This document shows positions 9,691 through 24,034 of a DNA stretch of 64,000 nt, piece after piece. Each line of letters begins with the position of its first letter. Position 1 is the stretch's first letter. Position numbers and translations under genes: made by a program. The stretch covers positions 462,351-526,350 of the forward strand of contig JACVVK020000471.1 in assembly GCA_018292915.2 (NCBI GenBank), read 5' to 3'. The notes beneath the pieces were generated by a model. That model had not been told where the DNA came from, ran no database searches, and saw nothing but the letters and a program-made list of their open reading frames with translations. Source of the DNA: Batillaria attramentaria. Its lineage: Eukaryota > Mollusca > Gastropoda > Batillariidae.

Positions 9691-12110
9691 GAGGTCGGAT
9701 GTCTTGGGGTTTTTTTTTGTTTGTTTTGTTTATTGGATTTGTTGTTGTTGTTGTTGTTGTTGTTGGGGTTTTTTTTTGTTTTTTGGAGGGGGGAGGGGGG
9801 GGGGGCTTTTCTTGAATGACGACTCTTTCTGGGACATTTTTCCGTACAGGCCTAATTTTTCGGGAATGACAAGCTTCATTGTTTGATAACCTGTTTATAG
9901 AAGTGCTCTAAAAACTATCGCTTTAATTTTCGAAATAACACACACGTCTTGTGGCATCACAGAAATTTCAAACTGGAATTGTAATAAAGGCGTCAATGTG
10001 CGTAACAAATTGTTCGCTGCCGATGAAGACATTTCGTTTTCTGCCTGTGTGTTATTTTGTCAGTTGTAAAACACACGATCTTGCACATGTCATGAGAGAG
10101 CGAAATAAAGAATACTTATTTGCAATACGGGTTTTGTACAGTGTATCATGATTCGGAAAAGTAAACGCATAAATCAAAATTATACATCCTAGTCAATTAA
10201 GGTACACACGCACACACGCAGGGTGGGTGGGTGCGTGTTTGGGAATTTAACGTCCTTTTCAACCACACAGGGTGATATCAAAGACGGGGCATTGATAAAA
10301 GGCCAGCACAAATATTTGGCCCCAGCCGGGATACGAACTCACGACCCGAGCATTAGAAGTCCAACGCTCTGCCATTCGGCCACCCCGGCTCCCCGCGCAC
10401 ACACACAGACACACCCTTCGATTGTTATGACACAAGCAAATACACGCGTCAAAAAGTACCAAATTATTAACACTACCTTTGACGCATATCCGGTCAACAC
10501 TAATCGTGAGACTATTACGATTCAAATGCACCAATACCTTTACTGACAGAGAACGACAGCAGTAACAATAAATACTAATCGGTTTGCTGAAACTAGGAAA
10601 TTTACTGCGGCATTGCAAGCACACAGACCAACAAAACAAACCAAAATAACTCCTTGCATGTGTTGTCATTACTCCGTTCCTCTGAAAGCGAGCAGCGTCC
10701 TTGTTTGATATTGTTACTACTTTATGTTTAGACGACCTTCACCGTACTTCCAACAGGGACTGATCAAACTGTACAGATCTCAATAACACTACTGTGCATG
10801 AGCACCTCTAAAGAATTGACAACGCTCCCAATGCGACAGGCCAGGTGGAGGTGTGTTATGTAAAATACTATTCGTTTCTTGCCTGCAGCAAATGTGTAGG
10901 CTGTATTTAGAGACTGGCGTTGTGCCAAGCTTTACTGTGGTCTTGCACTTTGTTGTCACTTTGAAAACTTACATTACTCTGCTTGTCGGAGGATAAAGGC
11001 AGGATGTACTGTACATTATATTCACACTGTTGCTAGTATCTTACAAAAACTGAGAGTAGTCGTGGCCTCTGCTATTATTGTGGGATGATAAGAACGATCG
11101 GGTTGCGGCGGAGGTGACTGAAAGTATGTACAGGAAATTAAGGGGATTGTACTCCCAAGTTCTTCCGGGCGATACACATCCTGTCCCATTTCCTTGCTTC
11201 TTCCTTGCTTGACTTAATTGACATTGTCACACACTCTCCACCGACTGTAGTAAGCTATTGGCACAGTCAAGGAAGTCAAAGAACTGTGCGACCATGCTGG
11301 ACAGTTACGATTCCGACTATAGCATATCACCATAAGAAGGTGGAAATTCAACTAAATATACTAGCTTTTTGCGACTGACATTGGTTTATGTGCTCTGTCA
11401 CTTTAATCAATAAGTAAACAACAGTAATTATTAGTGGAAAGTGATATAACCGAAAAAGTCTCATGTGTAGGTTTTTTAAATTTTTTTTAACGTAATTATT
11501 CATTTAACTACAACATATGTATCGGTGGAGGTGACAACAGGCAAGGGGTATGGGGAAAGAAAAGATCGGATTGGGGTGGGCACCGGCCGGGGAAAGGGGA
11601 TGGGGGTGGGGGTGGGGGGTTCGGGGGTGGGGGTGGGGCTTCAGAATGAGGAGAAAAAAACTGAATAATGACACGAACTGATAAGGCCTATAGACCGATT
11701 ACAAGCAATACAGCGGTCCATTTGCCAAGGCTGTAGACTATAGTATAATAGGTTTTTGGGGGTCGGGCCGAAGGTGTAGTTAGAGTCTTCTGCACTGTCT
11801 TTATTCGCAGGGAATCGTTGGTCTAGGCCTCGCGGAGTCCTCTCTGGGATAGGTTGGACGGCCGGCTGGCCACGTCTCCCTCTTTCAAAAAACAAAACAA
11901 AACAACAACAACAACAAAAAACAACAACATAAACTGCACGTGGTATGTTCTGGAAGTAAAGCTTTAAGACACTCAAGGTCAGACAGCTAGAATATTCAGA
12001 CTACTGTTACGTCCATCCGGACCCAGCAAGTTCTAGACAAGTGCACGCACACACACGAACACACTCTGCAATTGTTATCGCATTTGTGACACAAGAATGT
12101 GCAAGATGGG
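9440..12110. repeat. segmental duplication X, copy 1
   Basis: Collinear blocks recur at about 54660-57360, for example gaagacatttcgttttctgc (10025/54815), ggtggaggtgtgttatgta and ggataggttggacggccggc. No coding exon is recognisable; it may be untranslated or intergenic sequence downstream of receptor A1. It contains a (GT)n run at 9633-9687, a GTT-rich tract near 9737-9762 and a SINE at 10228-10395. Confidence 0.75.
10228..10395 (-). mobile_element. tRNA-derived SINE copy 2
   Basis: Same head and body as the copy at 3408-3573, in the same orientation, flanked by CA-rich sequence. The duplicate block X2 carries an opposite-strand copy at a different point (55615), so the two insertions are independent. 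Confidence 0.8.
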
Positions 12111-13946
12111 GGTGGGATTCGGGGGTGTTTGGGGGGGGGGGGGGGGGCTTGCAATCTGTGCTACCGCATTATTTTTGTATGCGCAACGCCTGCATTAATT
12201 CACGCCATAGGAAGCAAAGACTATCAAAACAAACTCGCACAATGAGTTAATGTCGTGTACATTTTGTGACACTGACAACCCGGAAAGTGACAATCTCAAA
12301 CAGAAACCTTTATTTGATAGAATTTCTCTGAGCTTGTTTCTTTCGAAAACATCCACGAAGCATAAACCATTATGTGGTTTGTGTATCTCGGAAATGTCAT
12401 TTAGAAGGCGTGTCATTAAGAAAAACAATCATAATGCCCTTTCGTCAGAAAGTTTTGAAAGAAAATGTTGTTTTGTTTGTAGTTTATAAAAAAATGTACA
12501 CTAATGCATAATTCGACTAAAAAATTACATTTTACATTGTTGTCAATGTCTCACTATCGATGTACAGGTTGGATTTGTACGTTTAATGGACTTGATACGG
12601 AAAGACTTTGGTTAACTGCGATATCGTCTTTGTTGTTTGCGTTAGGCCTCAACTAACTAACTATAAATAACTCGCTATATTCTTTATGACTGCGGAGCGT
12701 GTCATTTCGACAGTTGAGATTCTTTGATAAATCTTTATCTCGTCAATTTTCTTTAGGATAATGTCACTCGGCACTTCGCCGTTTTATGCAGCAACTGTTA
12801 TGAACAGGTTCGTTATACACATAACAGTAGAAACAAATTATATAAGGCTGGATCATACTAACACTCTCTAAGAAGAGCATTTCTTAAAACAGTGATATTT
12901 GCTTCCAATCAAATAACTGTAGGTAATGAAATAAAGCCAATGTACATTCAAAGCTTACATATAAGGGCGTGGAAGATTTGTGTCCGAGAACTTGTCGGCG
13001 TTTTTATTCTCCTCTCTCTCTCTCTCTTTCTCTTTCTCTCTCTTAGGAAGCATGCACCTCATTTGAACAGTTTGAACACAACGCATTTACGTGTCAGATA
13101 TCAAGGACGTTGTTTCAGATGTAAATGCCCCTCGTCCTTTTTTTTTATAAAATGCTTGATAATACTGCACAACACAACAGTGCACTCTATTCCAACCTTT
13201 GCTTCAGTAGTAGCTTACATTGTGTGCCTAGTGAAATACTAAGATAAGATAGATAAGATAAGATAGATTTATTGCTTCTTAGTTACAATTAAGAAGAATT
13301 TGCTTTGCTCCTCTTGATAATAAAACACAATTGATATACACAAACATACCATATAAATACATATACACATTCACACACTCAGTCATTGTTCCGGTCAGCA
13401 GTGAATGTGTGCGAATATGTCTGGGCTGGCAGATCGCCAGCTGTTTATATTTAATTGGGAATGAAACTAACGACCCAGCCATAAAAAGTCCAGTGCTCTA
13501 TCGGCCGAATGCCCGGCTATCCAGCAAACTAAAGGGTCGACAATTATCAAACCATTACAAGTAAAATGTACACAAACAATTAAAATAATCATAACCATGG
13601 ATTGTAGACTAGACTGAATAAATAATATACAAAAATCCCCAAACAAAGACAATTATAACTGCCTTGGTATTAGTACAGTATACACGCAAACTGTCTGAAT
13701 GTTTCATGTGGCTGCTTTTTCATGGACATACGGTTTGATAAAAGCCCGCACCAAGTGTGTTGTATGGGGATTGGCGGTTTGCCAAGCGTTACTGCTGTTG
13801 TTGTCGGCGTGTGTGTCTATATTCCTTCGTCCCGTCAGACGATAAAGACATAACTGTATATAACCTATATTTGCATTGGATCTGGTATCTGGCAAGCAAT
13901 TTTACTTTGCTCATGACAACTTAATCAGTTTATCAGTTTTTGTGTC

Positions 13947-14031
<85 letters not shown>

Positions 14032-14487
14032 TTTAGGCAGAGGTTCACGACTTGAAGTACGAAGATAGTCATTTATCACGCCATTGCTATTACACTCTTG
14101 ACATAAAAAACTGAAACTAGCAGAATTATGAAAGATAATTTGAAAGAAATACAAGTACAATTTGCATCAAAACAGAATACATTTACAGTGAGTTGAGCGC
14201 AATAAGATAAATAAACAAATAAGTAAATAAAATGCTTTTATGTACACTACTATCTCACTTTTCTCTTTGCTCTTACGTACCAACCGTTTGGAATGATTTC
14301 GTCTTGTACAAGGAATGCATAAACATATCATATTTGGTTAGTTCACACATACGCAAAAACGCAAAAGGCAGGCCTGTTAAATCAGACATATGCCTATTGG
14401 TTCTAAAAATGCCTATGGGAAAAGAATAAGGATACTCAAAGCTGTTATGGTCAAAGCTGATACATTAGGGTAAGAAAGGCCGACGGT

Positions 14488-14550
<63 letters not shown>
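12110..14550. other. intergenic, no gene recognised
   Basis: Contains a G-run near 12130, CT-rich sequence near 13015-13040, an (AAGAT)n-like tract at 13240-13266, a degenerate tRNA-like stretch at about 13425-13520, (GT)n at 13951-14030 and (AC)n at 14491-14553. The longest open frames are short and low complexity. I see no supported exon. Confidence 0.6.
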
Positions 14551-14555
<5 letters not shown>

Positions 14556-15169
14556 CTAATACCAGGACATGTATCCTATGTTCTTCCTGTTTGAGTATGC
14601 ACCTCACATAATCATAGCAAGTACCTCACTGTCACAGTGTAGCAAGGTTGATATGTCCTTCATAAGTTTGATAACCCACTTTCGTGAACAACACGGCAGT
14701 GTAATCTTTGCCCACTTGAGAACTCAGCTTTAACAATATTTGGTAACGTGGTGTGATAACAAAATACTACCTGTTTCGGCCTACAGCTAATATTTGCGAG
14801 CATGGAGGGGCTGGCAGTTTGCCTACTGTTACTATAATCTGCCTGTAGTCTTGTGTGGAGAAAAGTGTCAAATATGCTTACACTGTAACTTGTAGCAGAA
14901 TAGAGGTCTTGATAATATCGTACAAGGATAACACATTTCTTAGCGTGACACAGATGTGATTATGTTTCCAACGGGAAATGTTGTCGTAAATCTTCCGGCA
15001 ATGCACAGGCTTTTATTTTTACCACCGGCCACCTTCACCTCCTCTTCATCTTGACTGGTTCCCATAGACTGACCGTGTGGTCAGACTGCATCGCGTTACC
15101 GCTTCTAAAGGTCGATTATATGTGCATAGGTACTTCTGAGTGAATTTCGGCGATTTCACATCATGTGTT

Positions 15170-15290
15170 GTTCTAGTCTTACGTGTCGCTCGGGTCGTGA
15201 GTTCGAATCCCGGCTTGGGCCAGATATATTTATGCTGACATTTTTCTCGTTGCCTCGTCTTTGATATCACCCATACTCCCAAACAACCAC
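15170..15290 (+). mobile_element. partial SINE
   Basis: B-box-like gagttcgaatcccggcttgg followed by the SINE body (cgtctttgatatcaccca). The left head is missing. The duplicate at about 43735-43795 has a further internal deletion. Confidence 0.55.
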
Positions 15291-15686
15291 CCTACGTATA
15301 ATCCTGCTAATGTAATTTCTTCCTTCTTAAAAAGGAAACTATACAAAATATCGAATTATAATATAATTTTAAATTTTACTATTAATGACCAGATAATAAT
15401 GAATTAATACAACATTATGTTCAACCACCAGCTCGTCGTTTAAAAAAAATGAAGCATTCATAGTCATATTTTGTTGCTAGCACAGAAGAACCACTGCTTT
15501 TCATGTTGGATTATGATTATTATTATAACGAGCCCATTTGTGTTTGTGAAGTGGAACATTTTTGCTTGTATCCTCTCTCGCTTTCCCTAAGCTCTTTGTG
15601 ACGAGGCGGAGAAAACACCGTCATTTTGCCAGCTGGTGGCCATTCCACGCTAAATATTGACGTATTCCCTTTCTTCCTGACTATTG

Positions 15687-16175
15687 TCAGATGAGCGTTT
15701 CCCCCGCTGGTCGAGACATTTCGATGTAACCACTGGAAGGAGTGGCACGTTTGCTTGTGGATGTTCTCACTTTACAGGGCGAAGGAAAGCCACTTGCACC
15801 TTTATGCAGTTGTACCGCAGGGTGAAGAACACTGTTGCCGTAGAAGGGTGTCACATTTCTGGCGTCATCTGTACCCGTTCTCACTTCAGGCGATATTGAT
15901 GGACGCAGGTAGTTGTCCGACAAAGCTGGGTCCAAGCAGGCTCTTGGTGGATCTGAAGTTTTTAAAAAGAATCTGCTGAGTCTCTCTCTCTCTCTCTCTC
16001 TCTCTCGGGAGCCGGGGTGGTCGAATGGTAGAGCGTTGGACTTCTAATGCTCGGGACGTAAGTTCGATCTCGGCTGGGCCAAATATTTGTGCTGGCTTTT
16101 TCATAGTTGCCCCGTCTTTGATATCACCCTATGTGGTGGAAAAAGACGTTAAACCCCCAAACACACACCCACCCA

Positions 16176-16229
<54 letters not shown>

Positions 16230-16531
16230 CTGGAGATGGAGGAGGTGTCTCATCCTGAACCTCCCAGTAGTAATTGGTCTCAAAGCGAGGACCAGCACTA
16301 GTATCATCACGTCCTTCCTGTCTCGGCGTTTCCATTGCGGATCGAAGTGGACGTCTGTGTCCAAGTCACCAGATGCACGGCTTTTCCTGGCTGAAGTATG
16401 TCCAGACATGAGTAAAGGCTAATATTAACGAGAACATTTCTAATTTCCATTGTTCAACGATTTTTTTCAAGGGGCAATGTGTTTGGTCTGTGTTGCTTTT
16501 TTTTCTATAAATGCAATGCTTTCTTGAAATG

Positions 16532-16573
<42 letters not shown>

Positions 16574-16646
16574 GTTTGTTTGATTGTTTATTGCTTTTTG
16601 TTTGTTTGGTTGGTTGGTTCGTTTTTGCTCTTTTTCTTTGGTTTTC

Positions 16647-16724
<78 letters not shown>

Positions 16725-18487
16725 TTGTACAATCTGTTACTGCATTATTTTGAAAACGTCATTTACATAGCACGCTACGGTAGGCAAAGGCAATTAAAAA
16801 AACACCCGCAAACAACATTAGGTCATTTACCTTTTCTGACACTGACAACTCGGAAAGTGATCAGTGTTGCGGCCACGGCAGCAACGGTCACACTGATGAC
16901 CACCGTCAGGTTCACACCATGTTCGGAAGCAGGAGATTCACTTGTGTCCTCACCTGTCACTGTCAGTAACATGGCTGTTTGAGCACATCCGAAACGCAAA
17001 ACAGAAACGGTATTCAAGTAAATCGTGTTTTAAACAAGAAGAGTATCTCTAACTTATTCTCAGTTTATCAGTGTGTTTACCGGTCTTTCTGGTGTAGGGT
17101 AGAAGTCGGTCTGTCCAGTGTACCTGCGTCTCCACTCTCCACTACACCTCCAGTATTATTGTTCACAACTACTGCCAAATGGTTATGAATAGTCCAAGTG
17201 GTGTGATTATAATGGATGTGGTAAGAGTATATTCAATAGTATTAAAGTAAAGTGGGTTTGTTTGTTTGTTTTTTTATCATGTTGATTGTTTGTTCGTTTG
17301 TTTGGGGGGTGGTTGTTGTTGTTTTTGTTTTATTTGGTTGTTTGTTGTAGTCTTGTTTGTTTGTTCTGCGGGTTTGTTGTTTTTTTTTTTTTTTTTTTTT
17401 TTTTTGGGGGGGGGGGGGGCAAAGGAGGAGGGGGGGGGACTCACCTGACATGACCTGGACAATTTACGACTAATATGGATTACGTTCATTCATTGAGGAG
17501 CATTCTTTCATAATACTTAAATTAAACAACAACAACAACAACAGCAACCCCCAAAAGACAACAACAACAAACAACAACAACAACAACAACAAAAACGGAC
17601 AATTAATTAGCATAAGATCCAACCAGTAAAAAAGTAAACTTATGTTGTTGGTTTCCTTGGAAATTTTCTGTAAAATGATTTCGAATACTTGATTCTCACT
17701 CTCAATCACATGTAGGTGAAAGTCGAGTTGTGCAGTTCCCGCGTCATTGGTGAGTTCCAGCCGCCACTGTCCCTCCTCCTCTTTCCTCACATTGTCCAGC
17801 CGGACAGTCAGCGTCAGGTCAGGTGGGATCCCGGTCAGGTTGCTGCTGCTTTTTGACAAAACAATATAACACACATACACATATGTACACATACATCGGC
17901 TTTTTTTGTTCTAATAACTTTTTTTCCCCACAGGAATTGTACGTGCTTACGCCTCTTCCAAACCAGCGGACGGAATTTCGCCATTATGTGTTCTTCGATC
18001 TTCACCACCAGTTTGTAATTCCTTTTACAAGTTGCTTGCAGCAAGAATTTGTTTCCTGGCAGGTCAGTTTTCCTTAATAATGTAATCGTTGTTTTAGTTG
18101 AATTCACATTAACACATTGCCTTGTATTTTACTTTTAGGTTTTGCATTTAAAGTAAATGTGATTACAAACTTTATTCCCCCCCCCCCCCCAAAAAAAAAA
18201 AAAAAACACCCTAATAAATGTAATTTGTCATTTACTTAGAACAGTCAATATTGCCTCGCATCACTGTACCGCGTCCAGGGCCATTGGGCTGGTAAAGTCT
18301 GCATCCTGTCATGGACGCAGTGTTCATGTGGACGTAGAACTTCAGATCTGCGTCTTCACCGGATGGCACGTGGATATCTCCATCACTTTGAAATCTGGGC
18401 AAATCTGAAGATATAATGTTACTGAGTGCACAATTTCAAGACGATGTATGATGACGGCGATGATGACAAAAAGAAGAAGAAGAGGAG

Positions 18488-18547
<60 letters not shown>

Positions 18548-19346
18548 CCTGTGATTTTGATGTTCAGTTCTTCTACATCCGCTGGCTTTGTTCGACACAT
18601 CCAGTTTGTGTAATCGTCCCTTTCAATCTTCTTGGACACACGGTATCCCGTTTGCAAACATTCGCAGATGTTGTCTTTCACTGTCGGAATACAACTGCCA
18701 TCGATATGCTGTAAATCGCACACAGGAACTTCAAACCTGTGATCAGATACACGTTTCTTTCGAACATTGATTGTGATGTTTTGTGGAAGACTGCAGTTTT
18801 CCGATGAAGCTTCTATGTTGAAATCGATTGAAAGTCTGGTATGTCGTGTAGAGGTGAGAAGAGTGGAATTCGCTGTAAACCTGTAGGTACCTGCGTGAAA
18901 GGAAAAACAATGTCTTTGTGTAATTTGTAAAATACAAAATCAGACTGCTGTCTTAGTAGCGTAACGCACCCCCCCCCCCCCCCACACACACCCCAAAACA
19001 AAGAGAGCAGAAGAGTTGTCCCCTCTTCTTTGCAGGTGTACTGAACGCGACCCAGTTACCGTCGCAATTTCTGGCGTCGTCAGGTAAGGGTGTCCCTAAC
19101 TTGTCAGCCTTTCCTCGTTGACATTTGTACTGTGGGTGTACCGTGTAGGAACTGTGCGCGCCAATCTGAATCGAATGTTGAGGTGAGTCAAAGATATTCT
19201 GTCAATATACAGTTAAACTACTGTAAAGCTTATCCCTACGTGGTCCCCATGCAGCTAGAGTGTACCTCATATAGCTTTTCCAGTATCATTGTATCTGCTA
19301 TTCTGATTAAAACCAGAACAACGCTGAACAGCAGTAGATTCACCAT
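15687..19346 (-). CDS. receptor B1: Cys-rich/Ig-like ectodomain, TM, tyrosine tail (tail frameshifted)
   Basis: Minus-strand exons: 19346-19266 (signal peptide [14 protein letters not shown]), 19165-19060, 18890-18549 (Cys-rich domain shared with B2 and B3), 18404-18236, 18072-17953, 17848-17700 (second half of an Ig fold, [18 protein letters not shown]), 17171-17124 (stalk), 16974-16831 ([17 protein letters not shown]), 16390-16230 and 15952-15687 (cytoplasmic). Phases agree through the TM exon if 18072-17953 uses a GC donor; that junction is uncertain. Compared with B2, the first tail exon lacks one base near 16337 and the last has one extra base near 15703. The tyrosine-containing tail is therefore out of frame or truncated. 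B1 may be a pseudogene, a tail-less isoform, or contain assembly errors. It faces receptor A1 tail to tail. Confidence 0.6.
16007..16165 (+). mobile_element. tRNA-derived SINE copy 3
   Basis: Plus-strand copy between a (CT)n tract and CA/CT repeats, lying in the intron between the last two exons of B1. The same insertion is present in B2 at 44557. Confidence 0.8.
16648..16723. repeat. (GT)n microsatellite
   Basis: Pure dinucleotide run in the intron of B1 between the TM and tail exons, preceded by a (CT)n tract at about 16534-16570. Confidence 0.95.
18491..18544. repeat. (AG)n microsatellite next to B1 donor
   Basis: On the minus strand the intron begins GTAATCTCTCTCT, so the repeat starts five bases after the donor of the Cys-rich exon. 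Confidence 0.9.
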
Positions 19347-19509
19347 TCTAAAATCTGTGCCTCGGGTATTTCCTTAGTGACAGTGACACTAGTGACTCTA
19401 GGGAAAACATTATGTAAACGCTCCGAACAACGTACCGTAACTGTGTTTAATCTTCTCCTTAAATATGGCGACAGTGGCAATTTCCGCCCCCCCCCCCCCC
19501 TCTCCTCAG

Positions 19510-19510
<1 letters not shown>

Positions 19511-19562
<52 letters not shown>

Positions 19563-19563
19563 A

Positions 19564-19612
<49 letters not shown>

Positions 19613-19632
19613 ACACACACACACACACACAC
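19511..19632. repeat. (AC)n/(ACAG) microsatellite
   Basis: Long CA repeat with a few ACAG interruptions just upstream of the B1 signal-peptide exon, preceded by a C-run. Opposite-frame open readings here are artefacts. Confidence 0.95.
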
Positions 19633-20214
19633 AGCAATAAATCTTCCAACGTTTATGTTTGTAAAACATGTATACAGTGCATGCCTTGTGTTTTCTTGGG
19701 AGTTAGCATCCTCACCTGACCCGAAACCATGGTCGTGAGCTGCGACCATTTTCCTCCCGGTGACACAGTTGGCACAACGATTACACATAACAGCTTAACT
19801 CTATTCGATATGATCCCTTAATAGAGTGACTGAATAATCAGATACTCCAACAGTTCCAACAATTTCCCTGGCGCTTTCTGAACTGTGCAGGTAATTACAG
19901 TAAATGTATGCGTAGCCAGTGACGAGCAAATCAGTTTAAAAAAGACAAACAAAAAACCACTATAACAGCAAGAACAACAAATCAAAACAAACCCACAAAC
20001 CAACAGAATAATTATTTGCAAGACAAGAATGCGTCTTAAAATGTGTGTTAAAAGATCCTTTAAAAAGTTGCACAATAACAAATCACAAAGTACAAAGCAC
20101 AGAGGAGATTAGGAGAAAGTAAAGTCACACAAAAGTAATGTAACAAATCATCGACATCTTTCTGATAATAGAATAGGAAGGAAAAGAAACTTACACTGTG
20201 GCGATGTTGTTGTT

Positions 20215-21060
20215 ACTGCTGTTGTTGTTGTTGTTGTAGTTGTTGCTGCTGCTGCTGCTGTTTTTTCTCTTGTTGTTGTCAGTAGCACCGTCCACACTGC
20301 CGCTCTTACAAAACTGTGCAAAACTGATTTCAACATTGTATTCAGGACGACTGATGACAGGCACAAAGTGACTTTTCTATACGACGTCCTGACTTGTGAC
20401 TGACAATATCGATATACTCTGCAAATATATTCCGCCTTGCTTTTCTTCCTTATAAACTGAATGACATTAGAGACTACATATCGGGAAGGGCGTGGGTACT
20501 TATAATTTGATTGTTAATGGTTATTTCTATGATCGCACAACTGTGTACGAGTGGTGTCGCAAAATCGTTTCCACGGGCACTGTACGACAATCAGTAAACG
20601 TGAAGCGAATTTGAATTTTACGTTAAGTGTGAGTGTTTCTGTTTCGTTGATAGGTATGATAGGACATGGGTACAGTCAGTATAGGGCAGTGTAGAGGGGA
20701 AGAGAGAAAACCATTTTCCGTTAGGCCTTGAATACCTCTCTTGTACGGTCTAAGCCCTCTCTCCCCTTGGTCAGTTCAGTACTTTTGCAGGCGGCAGCAG
20801 GTAAAGCTGCACAGGCTGACACCCCCCCCCCCCCCTCTTTCTCTGTTAACTTGTTCTCGCCTTTATGTATGTGAATTTGGACCGTTAATGCATATCGAAA
20901 CCTGACTTCAGTTTGTTCTCTGGCTTCACTGTGGTGTCAGTTCGAGTGTGTGGAGCGAGTGTGTGGAGCGAGTGTGTGAGTTTGTGGTCAGTAAGAGCTA
21001 CCACTGCACGAACACGAACACTACACCAGAACTAAAGGCGAGCGATACAAACGTATCACC
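20215..21060. repeat. segmental duplication, copy 2 (empty site of the pogo-like element)
   Basis: Matches 1-467 and 2759-4330. At about 20676-20690 it reads gtcagtatagggcagtgtag without the transposon, and it also lacks the 2890-4140 segment. No coding exon seen. Confidence 0.8.
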
Positions 21061-24034
21061 ATGTGAAAATATGTATCCTTTTAAAGGTCCCGACCATACT
21101 AATTTTTGTGATCGAATTTCCCAAAATCTTGCATCTGAACAGAAAGAAGGGACCACGCTCTGTCATCTGATCACTGTAGATTGCCTCAAAACACACTAGT
21201 ATTTTCGTGGGACGAAAAGTTGCACCAGCAAAAACGTCGTCTGCTAGCCTAATTATAATACATTGGTTCCCGACTCGATAGCTCAGCTGAAAAGCTCTTT
21301 TGAAAAAGAAATCATGTATTTCTAAAAATCACCAAGGTGATTTGGGGACAGAGGCAAGATGCCATCTTGTGAAGTGTGTGGTGTGTTGGCGGTTCCGGGG
21401 TTCCCTCGACTGAGACGCAGAATTGCAAAGAAAATGGGTAGGTCCTATTACTGAGCTGCTGCTGACACTGGCTGAGAGTCGACACAGAGACTCTAGCGCT
21501 GAGGGGCTGGCCCAGTGGTGACAGAGTGTGTTCTGGGCATTTCAGTGGCGACGCAAACACTGTGATCTCAAAACGAAAGAAGAATACCGGATCGCCAAAA
21601 AGTCCGGCGCCACTGAAACTGAGCGCGACGGATCGAGTCAGCTGATCGAAAAACAAAGGTAAGAGGCAAACGCACGTAAATCGTCTTGCCAAGGCTTCCA
21701 AAACCGAGATGAAAATTATTTACAACCCAGTCATTCAACATTCAGTACTGCAACACAAATGACAAAAACGAATGACATGAAATGCATTGGAAAACATTCA
21801 TTCACGACTACACTAGTATTTGAGAGTGGTAGGTGATGCGTGGTCGTTTTCAGCAACAACGGTTGTTAGTCCGTTGGCATGGAGAAGAGTGGTTTCCTTT
21901 GCGCAAGACCGTACATCCGGCGAAGTAGCCACGAAAGTCAGTATTCAACTGGTGCGGCAAATTTTCCGTCTGCTTGGCAGTGAAAGAAAAGTGAAAGAAC
22001 ACCACGTACTTCAGTATTGGAAGACAGAACAGAAATGCAACAGAAGTGGTAGGTATGGCCACGTACTACTGCACAGGATCAGTTTGTTTACTAGCGACAA
22101 GCACCCGTAGCAGTGCTTCTACTGGCTGCGACTTCCGACACTGGTTTTCGGTTTCCCATCGCAGACCCGAGATGATATGGCAGAACGAAATTACACCATA
22201 GTGGAGAAACATTTACTGCTGTCCGATTTTATTCCCAAATAGAATGCTTTCCCCAACGGGTGGTTCACCGGCGAGCTGGTGCAAGCAGAAAGCTTTTTTT
22301 ATTGTGCAAAGCAGAGACATAGATCTATGTCTCTGTGCGAACCCGCTCTAGCAGTGAACCGCAGGCTACACCACTTGTCTCTTACCTGTGACTCAGTAGA
22401 GCGTCTTCAAGTGAAAAACACATGAATAATGTATGCCTCTGGTTTTCGATGTTAGATCCTTATGTTTGAGTCAGTTTCAGGTTTGTAATTCATATTACTT
22501 GTTCTGATTACTGAATCATTACTATTTACCAAGATGATTGATTTTTATTCCTGAGAGAGATCAGTTGATATCAATCACAATGTCAAACCTACAACAGTAT
22601 GGAGCTTGCAATATGATATAGAACTATACATGCAGTTCACAATCAGCTTTAGACAACACCGTCTAAGAGGTAACTTTGTCATCACAGGATTTATCGAACA
22701 GTAGGATGTAGTCTACCAAAAGGAAAAAAAATTCAGCATCAAGAAATTGTAGACTCATGCAGGGGAATTCCCAAGCCATGTGTTCATGTGCATTTTGTCA
22801 GTAAAGGTTCATGCTTCTGTGCACTAGTTGTAATTGTTTGTAGCAGATGACCAAATATTCTGTGACTGGCTTGTATTCGTTCGCTGATTTAATTGATCAG
22901 ACATAATAAAACAGGTACATATACTTACATGTAATCTGCTATTTATTTATACCCTAAAATCATAAATTCATTGACCTGACTTCATATTTTGCATGAGAAT
23001 ATCTATAAAAATTACGTTTCTGTTTACACCAATAGCAAAGATGATTTTTTTTTTTTTTTTTTTTTTAGTTTGTCTTGCTAAAAATGACAAATGTTTCAGG
23101 GCTTCACCTTCACACTAATCGTGTGATGATCCTTGAAGATGATTGCAGTGGAGATGATGCTGCAGATTATTCCACTGAGTCATCACTGAACAGGTATTTT
23201 TAATGTTATCATCTGGTTTTATCAATTTATGAAACTGCTGTTTTGGAACAGTTGCAGGTTTGACTGTGCCTGTGTGCTTGAAAAAAATCTGTATTAGACA
23301 TCAGTAGAGCCAAAGAGTTTGGTGAAGCTCCAGATGCAACACACTGACATATGCTGGCCACGCTGACAAAAAATCATGTGCGGAGCTGCAAGGTCGAGTG
23401 TTACATACACTTGTCAGCAGCTACTGCATTATGACCTCGATCAGCTGAAACACAAGCCTGTCTGCATGTGTTCATGTCTTACTAGTCTGATGCTAGTCAC
23501 CACCAAAAGCGGCTAACTCAGAAGCATCTGTGAGTCAAAAAATCTTAAATTATTTCTCGTCTAACTCTAGTCACGAGAAATCACGTGAGTATCCGCGTAC
23601 GTACCGCGTCAGATCAGTTCGCGCCGAAACCCCAGTCAGGTCGGACGCTTGCCTGAGGTGCGCTGCAATCTGAGTTTCTATTTGGTGAATGAGTTTGGAC
23701 CCTTGGTGACTCTTTGGACAACAGTTTTGAGCTCAGCCCCGGTGAGTTCGCTCCTTTTTTATTCTGCTTGCTAATTATCTGTGCGATAGTTAAAATCAAA
23801 CCGGCCTGCCCCACTTAGCGACGTCTCAACAGGCCAGGGTGCCACTGATAGCGGGCGCACGGCTGACGGTATCAAGCTGACAGTTTTTGTTCCGCGCTAG
23901 CGCGCAGCGCTCTGGAAGCACTGCTAATACGGCAGGGTCCGTAAGGCAGAATCATCCTTTTGGTGAATTACTGTACATATACCCCGCTTCCAGGCCAGAG
24001 TGCCACGGCCCGACAATAAAGCCAGGGTGCCACA

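Larger units (their letters stand above)
14553..16400. repeat. segmental duplication D, copy 1 (3' part of receptor B1)
   Basis: Matches 43066-44960 closely, starting at tctaataccaggacatgtat and running through the last receptor B exons. A SINE lies at the corresponding point of both copies (16007 and 44557), so that SINE was inserted before the duplication. Confidence 0.85.

Noticed and set aside
13425..13520. Further SINE copy
   Set aside because: Some tRNA-like words are present, but the body is missing and similarity is too weak to call.
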